From the NCBI GenBank assembly GCA_020650975.1, contig JAIPMN010000763.1, positions 17,474 to 81,473 of the forward strand: a stretch of 64,000 bases of DNA. Reading direction: 5' to 3'. Under the pieces are notes generated by a model, which was not told where the DNA came from, did not search any database, and saw only the letters and a program-made list of their open reading frames with translations. Position numbers and translations under genes: made by a program. The DNA is from Apostichopus californicus. Its lineage: Eukaryota > Echinodermata > Holothuroidea > Aspidochirotida > Stichopodidae. The stretch's first letter is position 1. Each line of letters starts with the position of its first letter. This document shows positions 36,905-48,500 of the stretch, piece after piece.

Positions 36905-37186
36905 CAAACTGTGGAACATTCTAGATCATTATCAAATACCAAATACCTTACTAGAGCTTGTCATAATAGTGGATTAATCTAGTACTTTTCTAAAACAGTG
37001 GGTCATTCTTTAACCTCTCCTGGCAGTTGTGGACTCTCACCAAATAACAGTGGACATTGTAAATGCTCAGTACATAACCGTTGACCTCTCTAGATCCTAA
37101 GGAAGGTCACACTGGATATTTTTAAATACTCACATATAAAGCGGACCATTCTTACCCCCTCCCTACAATAGTGGATCATTCAACAT
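36905..37186 (+). repeat. Degenerate ~30-bp minisatellite (GTGGANCATTCT)
   Basis: The core G[T/C]GGA.CATTCT recurs at about 36911, 36969, 36998, 37029, 37050, 37080, 37112, 37141 and 37171. Most steps are 29-32 bp; one is double and one is short. Sequence between cores is poorly conserved, which makes the array easy to miss. Confidence 0.65.
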
Positions 37187-38060
37187 GTCACCTGAAGAAA
37201 TGCTAAGACACTGCAATCAGGTTTCTTAATAATTTATGCTGGTTTACCCATGGTGCATTTGCTCTGACTCTATACCGACATTAAAAAACAATGCAGGTTT
37301 ACTTTATTCAGGTACCAAGTATCAAATAGATAGGTGGTTGTAAATAACAGCTCCCAATACAGTATTCCTATCGATATGAAAACATCACTTCACCTTTTAT
37401 AACCTATTTTTACAAAAACAAAACTCTACTAAGAATTTTACGTTTAAAACAGAACAAAAAACTATCACAAGGAAATAATGTTGTGCACCAATTTACTATT
37501 TCAAGATACAGCACAATTTATGAGCCAACTATTTAATGCAAACATTTTCAACGCATTCCCTAGGTATTTTATCCTTCCATAAACAATTGAGAAACACGAA
37601 TGCCTTTGATTAGCATAAGATATAAAACTAAAGCTTCTCCAAAGAGGTCACTTCTATAAATGGATTGTTCTCATCCAACAGGCTGAACTCTTCCCTTATG
37701 AAATATATGACCTACTATTTTTATCCTTTTTCTATTTAAGGCCCTACAGCAGTCTTAGACGAAAGTGTGGACACTTCAATTAAGATGAAAAAGAAGCATC
37801 TACTTGACTCTACATCCCCACAGTCACGTTCAATTGATCGCTTCAATATGAAATCTTTGGTTCATTTCTAGGACAAGAACTAATTTCTCAAGGGTATCCC
37901 TTGAGAAACAATCTACCCAAAGTGAGAACCCATTCTGCCTTGGACACTTCTTCCTAGGGGATGTTGACATCTAATTATCTAATGTCTATTTACTGTATTA
38001 TTTAGTTAAAGAATTAACTCCACCCTTCACATTTTCATCTGAAGCAGATCTAAGGAAAAA
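37187..38060. other. Intergenic stretch, nothing recognised
   Basis: No gene or repeat is recognised up to the LINE remnant. Confidence 0.5.
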
Positions 38061-38515
38061 TTAAACATGCAGTGGAATTGTACATCAACCCTATCACTAA
38101 CTTCCACACTGACCTAGCAACTTCTTCATTCTTTGCTCTTAGAATTCCAGGAAATGAGCTATATGAGTTGTCACCAGTTTACTTGCAGGAAATAATCCAT
38201 ATCCACAAACCTTCTCGCATTCTTAGGTCATCCTCTGAAACTTCTGTTCTCACAACTCGTAGATCAAACAAGCGAGTCTGGGAGCAAGCTTTTAGCCATG
38301 TCGCACCGTTGTTGTGGAACAAGTTACCATCAGAAATACGAAGCCTTACCTCTATCAGAACTTTCAAATCAGCGTTAAAGACTGTTTACTTCAAACATAC
38401 CTATGGTTAGGTGTATTCAATTGTATTTTTGTATTTTGTATATGTCTGGTTAAGCGCATTGAACCCTGGGATTTTGCGCTATATAAGCACCAGTGTAATA
38501 ATAATAATAATAATA
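38061..38515 (+). mobile_element. 3' end of an L2/CR1-like LINE (truncated)
   Basis: A 112-codon open frame (38072-38410) encodes the C-terminal tail of a LINE reverse transcriptase protein: LSPVYLQEII, SRILRSSSE, FSHVAPLLWNKLPSEIRS and TFKSALKTVYF. This is the family pattern 'PxYLxxLh ... RxLRSS ... FSxxAPxLWNxLPxxIRs ... FKxxLKTxLF'. The 3' untranslated tail has GCGCATTGAACC and TTTTGCGCTATATAAGCACC followed by (AAT)n, typical of these elements. The catalytic part is absent, so the copy is 5'-truncated and inactive. Confidence 0.88.
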
Positions 38516-39881
38516 TATCAACCAAGAAAATATAATTCTTTGTGTTTGTGACATTATTAGAGTACTCACAATAAATGGATAGGGAGGGAGTGGAGGAGGA
38601 GAGAGAATCATATCATGTCCAACAAGCATTGGTAGACTGTGACCCAGACACAGGTCTCACAGATACTGTGCACAAGTCCATACAATAAATGGACAATTTG
38701 GCCTTGTGTTATTAAAGATTTGTTTCCAATGGATTTAGACAGTGGATGTAATAAATACAATGCAATTAAATGCAGGCAGACGCTGTGCACACAGCAGACA
38801 CAGGCATACCTTTCTTAACCGCTGATAATATATAGTAATGAATTGTTTACATTACACACATTTCAAAGTTGTGAGGCTGAAATCTTAGATGATAACTCAG
38901 AAATATTTATTCAGGTTAAAAGGGTGGCTTGATAGTTCTGTAAGATTGAATGGAGAACCATGTAAAAAGCCACAACTAGCTCCAAACACAATTGGTTTAA
39001 TGTGTTTTGTCCTTAGCAATGACAGAGGATACTTAAAGGGGAACAATACTGGCTGCTTGACTCTTCACATACTTTTAGTATATATTTATGCCAATAATAA
39101 TGACCTTTATCTTGTCATTCCTTCACTACTTCATTGAATAAAATTACATTCAAGTTCCCAGCCCTTCTCCCGTTGCTTGTCGCCATATTTGAGGAGAGGG
39201 AGGCAGACAATCAGCTGTTTACAACGTCATACTTGCACCAGAGAGAGTTCCTAAAAATGTGTTGCCATCTTATATCATATTTACACAATTAATTTTACCC
39301 AACTTGTAAGACTTTGGAATATTTATATAGAAATATTAAATACCTTCAAAATTCAAAAGTAAATGTAAAATACGCTGAATGTCGTTTATACATTAAATTT
39401 TCGAAAATCGGTATTTAGCAAGCTGTCTGTGTTGACAGACGCACATTAAATGTCATTGTTTACATCCGAATTCTGGACTACAGCTCAATAACTTTCTTCT
39501 GAAAATTACGTTTTTTCCTCGCACCTTATGTTGAGGTGATGGAGTAAGTTCTACGCAATAGTCATCTGGGTTAATGTATGACTAAGTCATGTTGAATTGC
39601 TTGAATGATGAACGTTACTTTTCATCGACAAAGTGATGCTCACAGTCACAGTATGTCGAGCAGTGTTAGTATTACTAAGTTATATAGTGACTACTTGTTA
39701 CTGGTACTATGCTTGTGATGGACATTGAACGAAACACTATTTAGGCATAGGCTACAACTAGTCTGTATACATAACTCAAAATCATTTGGTCCGCAAGATG
39801 TCTCTATGATGACTTAAGGTTTTATTCTTTAGATTTCTGGATAATAATGTCCAATTCAACAGTTATAATAATAATTTGAAA
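38516..39881. other. Intergenic stretch, nothing recognised
   Basis: No coding or RNA gene signal is recognised. Confidence 0.5.
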
Positions 39882-40032
39882 ATCTGTGATAGTTCAGTAT
39901 TTTCAGCATATACCGCACTCATTGTTTTGTGTACAGCGGTACTACAAGGGTATCTGTGATAGTGAAGTAGTTTCAGCATATATACTGTACTCAAGCATTG
40001 TTTTGTGTGCAGCGGTACTACAAGGGAATCTG
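39882..40032 (+). repeat. Tandem duplication, ~70-bp unit
   Basis: ATCTGTGATAGT at 39882 and 39952 starts two copies sharing TTTCAGCATATA, CATTGTTTTGTGT and CAGCGGTACTACAAGGG. The second copy has a few extra bases. Confidence 0.85.
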
Positions 40033-43000
40033 CATAGAGGCAAGTCTGACTCTCCGGAGGTGCATGTGTCACGACATGAAAACGTTGCATGGTGGGCAAT
40101 TTCACAAAAACATGGCAACTTGCAGAGAGCGTGAATGGGATTTCATAGAAAAAACTTGTACTTCCCTAGATATGGAGTTTTAATACTTTTAAGTGGTATC
40201 CTCAGGATTGTAGATATATATTTGAATTTTGGGCACTGCTTAAGGCGCTTTGAAACAGTTTACTTCTAACATTGTGTAGGGGTTGTCAGTGTAATACTAA
40301 ACACGAGGAATAAAACTAATCAAAAAAGGATCATGTTAGAGGATGAATTTACAAACAAGTGTGGTTTTTATCTGTCTGTCCAACAAGATGAAAAGTTGAA
40401 GTGCAAGCTGTTAGTTTGGTTTGCCAGGCAAGCTAACCATCTACATGACTATTTTTACAAGATAGCCATCTAGACAATGATGACAATATGTAATCCTCTG
40501 GTATCTCTTATCTGTTAATAATGATGACAGCTTTAAAACTGTGTGTCTAGTAAGCGTGGGTTGATAGTGTAAGATAAGTACAATCTTACTCATAGATAAG
40601 TTTTACAACTGTTTTGTATGTCTAACTTGTACAATGCATAGCCAATATATAAATCAGTAATGTCAAGCACAGGTTAAGAAATCAAAGAACATAAATAGAT
40701 AACTGGTTTGCCAACAAACATTCAAAACCTTAAATATCTTAATTGTTCTTAAAATTTCACATTACGCCAAATTTTGTTGTTGCATGCATGAATTTTGCTT
40801 TAAAAAAGAGCAAAGTACCGTGATAGTATACAATTTTTTGTTCTTCTAGGAATGTACCCATAGCCATACACAACTGTTGTATTACACAAATTGTAATTGC
40901 TACTAAGTGAATGTTAATAAAAGTGTTATGCAATTACTTTGCCAAAAAACTTTTCAAAGTATGTCGCATGGGGAAAATGTATCAGAATATTCAAACTATG
41001 ACACTATGACTTCAATTGAATGTCAACTGACTAGTCAAGCTATAGAACTGCATTGTTATGGTATTTAAATATAAACATAGTTAAACAATATTATTCACCA
41101 AAATCAATGGAAACGTTTGTTAATAGTATCATCATAAAATGGTATGATAGAACAGAGAGTAATAGTTCAGACGATGCAGGCTCTAATTGTTACAAGTTTA
41201 ATATTTGAAATCTACATTTGCTATTTCTACAAATGTCAGGCTGCTAATATAGATGCTGTACTGTACAGATACCTTGCAATACTCTGGTATAGCATACTGT
41301 TCAGTACCTCCTTCACACCATCAACTAGCATAACATCCAAAAGAGAGAAACAGACATATCTGGCCTCTCCATCTTAAATAATTCATCCATGATATGTAAT
41401 GAAAGAAAAAAAAAATGAGAAAATTTTGTGAGTAGCTTAATCAGTAAGATAGTCCCTGGTAATGGCTGAGTGTAATCCAAGAGCTCTATATCGATCTACT
41501 CTTCTCAGAATATCTCTAGCTGGGTAAGCATGCTCTTGAAGATATCATCCAGGGCAGCAGCCGTCTGCCATCAGCAATTATTTACGATTCTCCTCACATA
41601 TGACACGCTTGCAGAGTGGCATTGCTTCAAATAAGGCAGTAATACAATTCCATCTATGGAAATCACTGCTATTCTTTGAGATAAAATGTGGAAAACAGAG
41701 AAAAAGGCTACTTCCTTGTTTACATGTAAAACACTGTCAGTTTCTGAAATCAATGACTGTCAGAAGTAATAATCTTCATGATAGATGGTAGCTCACAACC
41801 ACTACTGATTGTCGTTGAGAATGTTGTACTTCACTGTACATGCCAATAGAAGTACAACATCAGTTTGCATTATTCCTACTAAAGTCCAGTCACATGAGTT
41901 TGCTGTTATTTGCTGTCAGATTAACAGACACTACAGATGAACATATCAATGACAAAGTAGGAAAACATCCCTGACTCAACTAACTTGGCATCCATCTTTA
42001 TCTGCTAAATATTACCATAGATTTGTACCGAAATATTAAGGTTTGTTTTCAATAATGTCAGAACGACTAACAACAAATGTATTTGCAAGCTTTACTGACT
42101 GAAGCTACAGCATATTTCTACAAGAAACATCAATTGCAATTTGTACATAGGATAGAACTAAAGCATAAATAGTATAACAACCTATAATCGGCCTAACCAC
42201 ATGGTGGTGAATTATTTCGGTGTCATTATCATCACGGAGCAGTTTCTTGCTTCCAGAATGCTAGGCCTTAGTGAAGGGAAATGAATCAATAAAAACCCTG
42301 TGAGAATTAAATTATTCAGTTATTTCCCTGGCAATATCACAACCATTACAAGCCAATGACAAAATGCAAAATGTCACACTCAAGTCCTACCAGGTGGGCT
42401 AGAGGACAATTAATGGACATCTACTTATGAAAACTAAATGTTATCAATTAAAATGAAGTCACATATATTGGTTCTTTGTTATGTAACACTTGTACCACCC
42501 AGCTGTTGCACAAGAAGTAGCTTTCACTTGCAGTCATAGGCCAAAATCAAACAACCAATTTCACTTCCAGGGGCTGATCCGGCCAAGAAAATGGGCAAGT
42601 GCAAAGCTCATCTTACAATTTTTTTTTTTTAAAGAAAATTGGCTGAGAATAAATGTGATCCAATAGCTTGATGTACATATCAGAAACAAACTAGGTTGGT
42701 TCACGATTCTAAAAATAGAAAACTGAGATCAAATCTTGCACGATACCTGGAGGGAATTTCATTTTGCAAACCCAGTGAGAAGTGTTTCCAATCAGCATTT
42801 GAGATTATAATCCAAGTTCCAACACAGTAAGCTTGTTGAAGGGAAAGTGATGGAGATAGAAATATCTCATCAAAAGTTTGGGTGTGTCCCCAAATTTGGC
42901 ACTTCCTACTGATGTGTGCTGTGTTCAGTGAAATATGCATGAGAGGTTACAGTATCTGCAATTTCTGCAAATTATCTGCAACCTAGGCTACTACTACTAC

Positions 43001-44062
43001 TAGAACTACAGTAGTAGGCCTACTATTCAGTTACATCAAGTTCCAACTGACGTTCAATGAAGCTGTCCCTATGGACAATGTCAGGATGAAAAACACATTA
43101 GGAGTCTGAGTGCTAGGGTGTGTCAACTAAAATTATTCATTTTTCCTGGAAAGATCATTCGCTGTTCGCTCCAGTAGATATGTTTCCTTTAGAAGTTCTC
43201 TTCAACATTTGTTATTAGTGTGGCTGTGAAAAAAATCTTCTGATATGATATGAAGCTCCATGCTATGTCTTTTCATCATGACCAGTGCAAGCAAATCTAC
43301 TTAATTTCAAGGATTAATTTCTCATCTTTATACCCACCCCCTTTAACAGAAGTATTAATGTGAATGACACATATTTCCCATATTGTGCTTAAAAGGAGAT
43401 CAAGCAGTACAACTATGCAGCAATTTCATGAAACAGTCACAAATATTGCCCGTAATGACTTGAACAGCAAAATGCTTGCTATGAATTGTCTTCCTTTCCT
43501 TAAAATGTAAATGATATAAAATAAAAATCGAGAAAAATGTTAATGTAGCGTTTCAGTATTGGTTTCAAAAATTGATACAACTTTCATATAATTGACAATA
43601 TCAGTTATGATTTACAATGACAATATGTCAACACTGCTGGTATTGGTTAGGCTAATTGAATACCAAGTACCAGCTGTCACTAAAGACTGCAAAATGCCAA
43701 TTTTAAGTTTGAAATATTTCAACTTTTACTCAAATATTAACTAGCTTTTCAGTCAATCAAGCTAGTGACATACACTGTTATGGGATTTAGCAAAGAATAG
43801 CATCACAATGTTTATGAAATCAGAACTAGCTGCTCACTCTATCTTCTGTTGAATGCTCTATAGCTGATTCAGTCAAGAGCAGAGTGCATGCATAAAAACA
43901 TTTTTATCCGTATTATGAATTCCATATTAAAACACATACAAATGGATGTATCATGACGGCCTCATCCCTTTCTATCAATTTTGATTGGTTCCTTACAATC
44001 ACATTATTTAGGCTGAGGCACTAAGTTTGCAGAAATTAACCCTTTTGCACCAAATGAGCCTG
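40033..44062. other. Intergenic stretch, nothing recognised
   Basis: AT-rich with scattered short open frames, none resembling a known protein. A trinucleotide cluster (CTA/GTAG) lies at 42989-43025. Confidence 0.5.
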
Positions 44063-44333
44063 TTAAAGGGTGTGAAGACTCGCGCAAAAAGAAACGTCTA
44101 ATGCCAGTAATTTGACCTAGTTTCGAATGAGGTGTAACAGAAGTGTTAAACAACACCACCATCGATCCCAGAAAATACACACACAGCTTGCTACCGTCGG
44201 TAATTAGACACTAGTGTACAGTCAGTACATACAGCTGCGGTCAATACCCACAGCACAGTAGCGACACAAACAAAATGTCACTTGCAAGCAACAGAAAGTT
44301 AACTTTTTCAGATGGCCGCACATGGTTTGGGTA
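44063..44333 (+). mobile_element. TTAA MITE, copy 2 (right end lost)
   Basis: Starts TTAAAGGGTGTGAAGACTCG, identical to the left end of the element at 11741, and follows its interior closely (GACCTAGTTTCGAATGAGGT, ACACTAGTGTACAGTCAGTA, CACTTGCAAGCAAC). About 70-80 bp of the interior is missing after CCCACAGCACAGT. Similarity stops near 44333, just before the right terminal repeat, so this copy is broken at that end. Confidence 0.75.
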
Positions 44334-45055
44334 TCGGGGTGCTCCTTGATTCTTGTGTCATATGGAATACAGCAAACAAAACAAGCTGGTTTTGTGAGGT
44401 TTAATAATGACAAATGGTCCAGAATGCATTTGCAGTGCTACCTGTTCACATATGTATGAGCAGGTGGGGGAGGGGGGGTGCGCAATGGGAAGCTGAAGGG
44501 CTTGTAGCAGTCACAACAGCTTACAACACTACTTAAGTTCTAGCTCAATTGGGGTTTATTTCTACAACAATGTAGAAGATTAATTCAGCAATGCACGTCA
44601 TGTGTACTACAGATGCTACAGATACGGATGTTTCTGTGGCTGGCCTGTTACTGCACATCAGTGCATGACAGAACATTATCTCCTCTCCATTGTATAAATC
44701 AATGTAATACAGTGAGTTTGAGAGAAAAGAGATGTTACTTATATACCAGTGTTGTGTTTTGATCTGACAAGGTTTTGTAAACTTACTTTGGAGTTGATCC
44801 AAGAAATTACTTCAGCAAAGTTCTAGTCTCGTTGGGTTAATCGTTTTAATTACAATGTCGTAATTAGCAAACAGTCAAATAAGCCTCAACTACAAACACA
44901 TTCCTAACATTTAAAGCCTGATTGCCAAAGATGTTTCAAAGAAAGCTTTGACACAAATCTTTCACTCTTTGATAATCTTCACCTTAATGTCACTTAAAAA
45001 AGGAAACCTACAAATAGTCTTCTTTTAACTCATCAATTTTGGATGCAACATGCAA
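44334..45055. other. Region downstream of MOSPD2, nothing recognised
   Basis: Has a G-rich tract at about 44462-44479. Otherwise only chance open frames. Confidence 0.5.
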
Positions 45056-45061
45056 TTTATT
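45056..45061 (-). terminator. Candidate poly(A) signal of MOSPD2
   Basis: AATAAA on the minus strand, about 300 nt past the stop codon at 45361-45363. It is the first canonical hexamer I see downstream. No transcript data support it, and AT-rich sequence makes chance occurrence likely. Confidence 0.35.
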
Positions 45062-45360
45062 AATTGGATCATAATATTATTTTCCTAATTTTTTTTTAGC
45101 ATATTCATGAAATGTTTTTCCACCATATATAAAGAAAACATTCACCAATTGTAAAAAGTATAAAAGCACCCATTTAGGTTGGTGAATTACAAAGGCATAA
45201 AATAACAGTTTCTCTGAACCTGTTTTTGTTAGCATTCTCTGAATGCCTTCACAAATCAGATTATTTTTCAGAGTAACCATTCCTTTATAAATTGCATATA
45301 GTTTCTGTTTCTTTCGCCTGTCTTCTACTTTATCGCTGATCGCTAAATATCGATATTTAA

Positions 45361-45549
45361 CTATAATGTAACCTTGGGTAGTTGTGAACCAGCTTGATAA
45401 CAGCTATCCTGCAAGACTTCGGAAGGCTGTGAGGTGTACATCACGTACAGCATTATGCATATAAGAATAAACTGCAGAACGACTATCAACTGAAGTGATG
45501 TCCCTGTCTTACTCGTACTTCTCTGCCGATCTTCCTCAAACTTTGAGAC
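45361..45549 (-). CDS. MOSPD2: MOSPD2 exon 16 (residues 541-602 and stop), membrane anchor
   Basis: ATCTGCAG acceptor, 189 nt to TAG. Encodes a charged lead (KFEEDRQRS), a ~20-residue hydrophobic segment (residues ~559-578, LIVVLQFILICIMLYVM) and then 24 residues that include two cysteines' worth of polar tail ending KVTL. The hydrophobic segment is the expected ER tail anchor. Vertebrate MOSPD2 ends right after the anchor, so the tail is unusual. Confidence 0.9.
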   Translation of the reverse strand, partial: VSKFEEDRQRSTSKTGTSLQLIVVLQFILICIMLYVMYTSQPSEVLQDSCYQAGSQLPKVTL

Positions 45550-48500
45550 CTGCAGATGAAAAGTGGAACAGTCTCATAAATAGTACAAAAAAACAATTGG
45601 AATGGCTGTAGTCTCAAATTGCTTTCATAAACATCCTTTGATCTGATCTCGATGGTTTTTGAAAGAATCGACCCAAAATAGTTTATTTATAGGATACTGT
45701 TGACGAACTACGCATTAAAATTCATCAGATAAAATGTAAAACTTATGTAAAGCAATGCTTTGTCAGTGATGTGATAATAAAGAGCTACAAGATATTTAAA
45801 ATGTCTACCACGGGTACTGGAGACAGCATCTGTCACCTAACCCAGTTATTTAACGTTCACCCGACCTAGTTTTTATCAATTACGTTCACATTCGGGAGAA
45901 GCAGAAGAGAGAAAAAGCAGTTACCTTTTTCGTGAGTATGTGAAGTTCTTTAAGGATGTCATGGTTCGTAACTAGGGCTTCTGGAGGCGTCTCACACATG
46001 CACTTTAGCCTAAGGAAAGTAATCGAAATAGAGAAAAGAAAATCACAGATCATACGAACAGTCACTGTCGATAGCAGGGGCATGTTCTTCCATTCCAAAC
46101 AAATCAAATTATCAGTACATTAAGAAAAGCAAATCACAAACGGGAAGCTGACAAAGGACATCGGCAAAATGCTTGACAGAGCAAATAGTGTAAGAGTGTG
46201 TGCTGAATCGATTCATTCAGTGACAAGCCTGGATGAACTATCACTTACAGATTCTTTGTTAGGGATATAGACTGTTAGGTAGGTAACTGAGGAGGGAAGG
46301 GGGGGTTGAGGGGAGCAAGGGAGGAGGAGATAAGGGAGCATAAAATGTGACAGAGAATCAAACCAAACCTCATTAACATTATTATTCTTATGGCCCCACA
46401 ACAAACAAAGTTCATGAAATCCAACACTAATTTCACCGCAAACAATAGAATAAATAAATAACAATGCAGATAAAAAATTATGCAAATTCAATTCAATTAA
46501 GTAATTATCCATGAGCGATTCAATAAGCTCTCAAAAGACTCAAAGGACTTGTGTAAACTGAAGTAAAATGACAATGAAATAAAGTATGACATGTATGAAA
46601 AGCCAATTTCATCTTTGCGATTCTAGGAAATTTGACGGGATTTTGAAAAGTAAATAAAACTTCACTAATGTCGTCAATTTTTTACTATCTCTTACCTGTG
46701 CTCCACAACTGTTGACTTTGAGACATTTCTCCAAAATTCCATGAGTTGGGCAGTAGATCTTACGGTTTCATCCCCTAACTCGGTCGATAAAACTAAGAAT
46801 TTATCTCGGACCACCTGTTCACTCTCTCCTAAAGTAATGAATACAAAAGAGAGTAAAATGCAAATTTAAGAACCGTTCACACATTTAAGAACCTTTTTCC
46901 GGGTACGGAGTATTTCTACAAAGCAGTAAGCAAAAAGTCCAGACTTGACACTTACCCTTACAGTTGTGTGTAAAGGGTGGCCAGAAACCAATGGCAGTCA
47001 TCTGTCAGTATATTTCTATTTATGTTTTACTTTTTTTGTGCATTTTACAACAGTATTAACAGGTTTGGTAAAAAATTTTTGTATTTATGGGTAAGATATA
47101 AAGTAATAAGTAAAATTAGTGTAAAGCTGACCTCTATTAATCAAGAAAATAGACTTTCAAGTTTGTCCAAACAACAACACTAGTTTTCAAACAAGACTGA
47201 TAAATAATGGATTGTATGACCGCTTGGTCTTACTATTAATGATCAAGTAATCTTGTTGGGTTTTTTTTTTGGGGGGGGGGGGTTAAAGGAATGGTTTTGT
47301 TCATTTGAAATGTTTCCTCGGATACCACCCAACAACCTTCACAGTCACCACACTGGGTGTCTTTCATTTCAGAGAACATATACTAGAGCAATAAACGTGG
47401 GGAAAAAACCTCATTTTTCAAATTCCTGACAGGCCAATAAAAAATACCACTTCACCTACTTTTGAGAGTTTTTTTGGTTTCTTCTCTCAAAGATTTTTAA
47501 ATCATGAAGTACATTCTCATTTGGAACAGATCATCAACATGTTATGTTGGCCTTTAAGGATGACTCTTGAAAACTAAATGAAACCGTGATTGTTGTTGTT
47601 TCATCAATTCCGTTTGACTTACCTCCAAGGTAGATGATTTCGATGACTACCGATGCTTCAGGGTTAATGTGACCAGAACTGGGCCTCACCCTGTATTTAT
47701 CAGGAGAGGTAGTCTTGATCTGGAAAATGATAGGTCAGTGCTGGTTAGACTTACAAGAAGCCATCAAAATATAGCAATAACAGACAAAAATAAATTAACC
47801 CTTCCTCCCTTTTATGTTACCTGATGAACACTGACAGAATAAAAAAATAAAAAAAATTCTGATTTTTCACTACTTGTGCAAGGACTCATGCCATTGGAGA
47901 AATGCTGATGTTTCGATGTAGTTAATGTTCTGCCTATCATAATGATGGATTTTCTTTGAGTAAAATATAACGTTAATTACATATTAATTGTCAATCACCA
48001 AATCACTCAACCACAGCATACTAAACATAATTAGACATGCTGGATTGAATGGCAATGTGATTGAAAACTTTGTATCACAAAAGAATACATACAAACATGA
48101 AGATGTCATAACAAGAAATAAAACTGAAACTGTAATGAATACTAGGCATATCGAATGACTCAGCAAACACAGAGTAAATGCTTTCGATAAGTTTGTAACC
48201 TCAGTCATCCTCTGTTCCTGTCTGGGCAGTAAGTGAGACTAACTTACACACAACTAACTCCTCATTCTGTTTGTTTCTATGTTGAAATTTGGCCAGTGAG
48301 GTATCGTTTACATACTATAAACAATTTTTAACATTTCCGAATTTATATTTTGGACCTAAAATAAGAAGCAGGAATACGATAAAGACAAACCTTGTATGCT
48401 ACTTTGCTGTCTGTCATATTTGAGACAGTAAACGTTGACTTCAGTTCCTTGGGGTTGTTCTTATTTCCTGTTGGCTTGAAGATGAGGCTCTCCCCTGGTC

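Noticed and set aside
47259-47283. T-run/G-run junction as a regulatory signal
   Set aside because: A homopolymer junction without context; more likely slippage or a sequencing limit.
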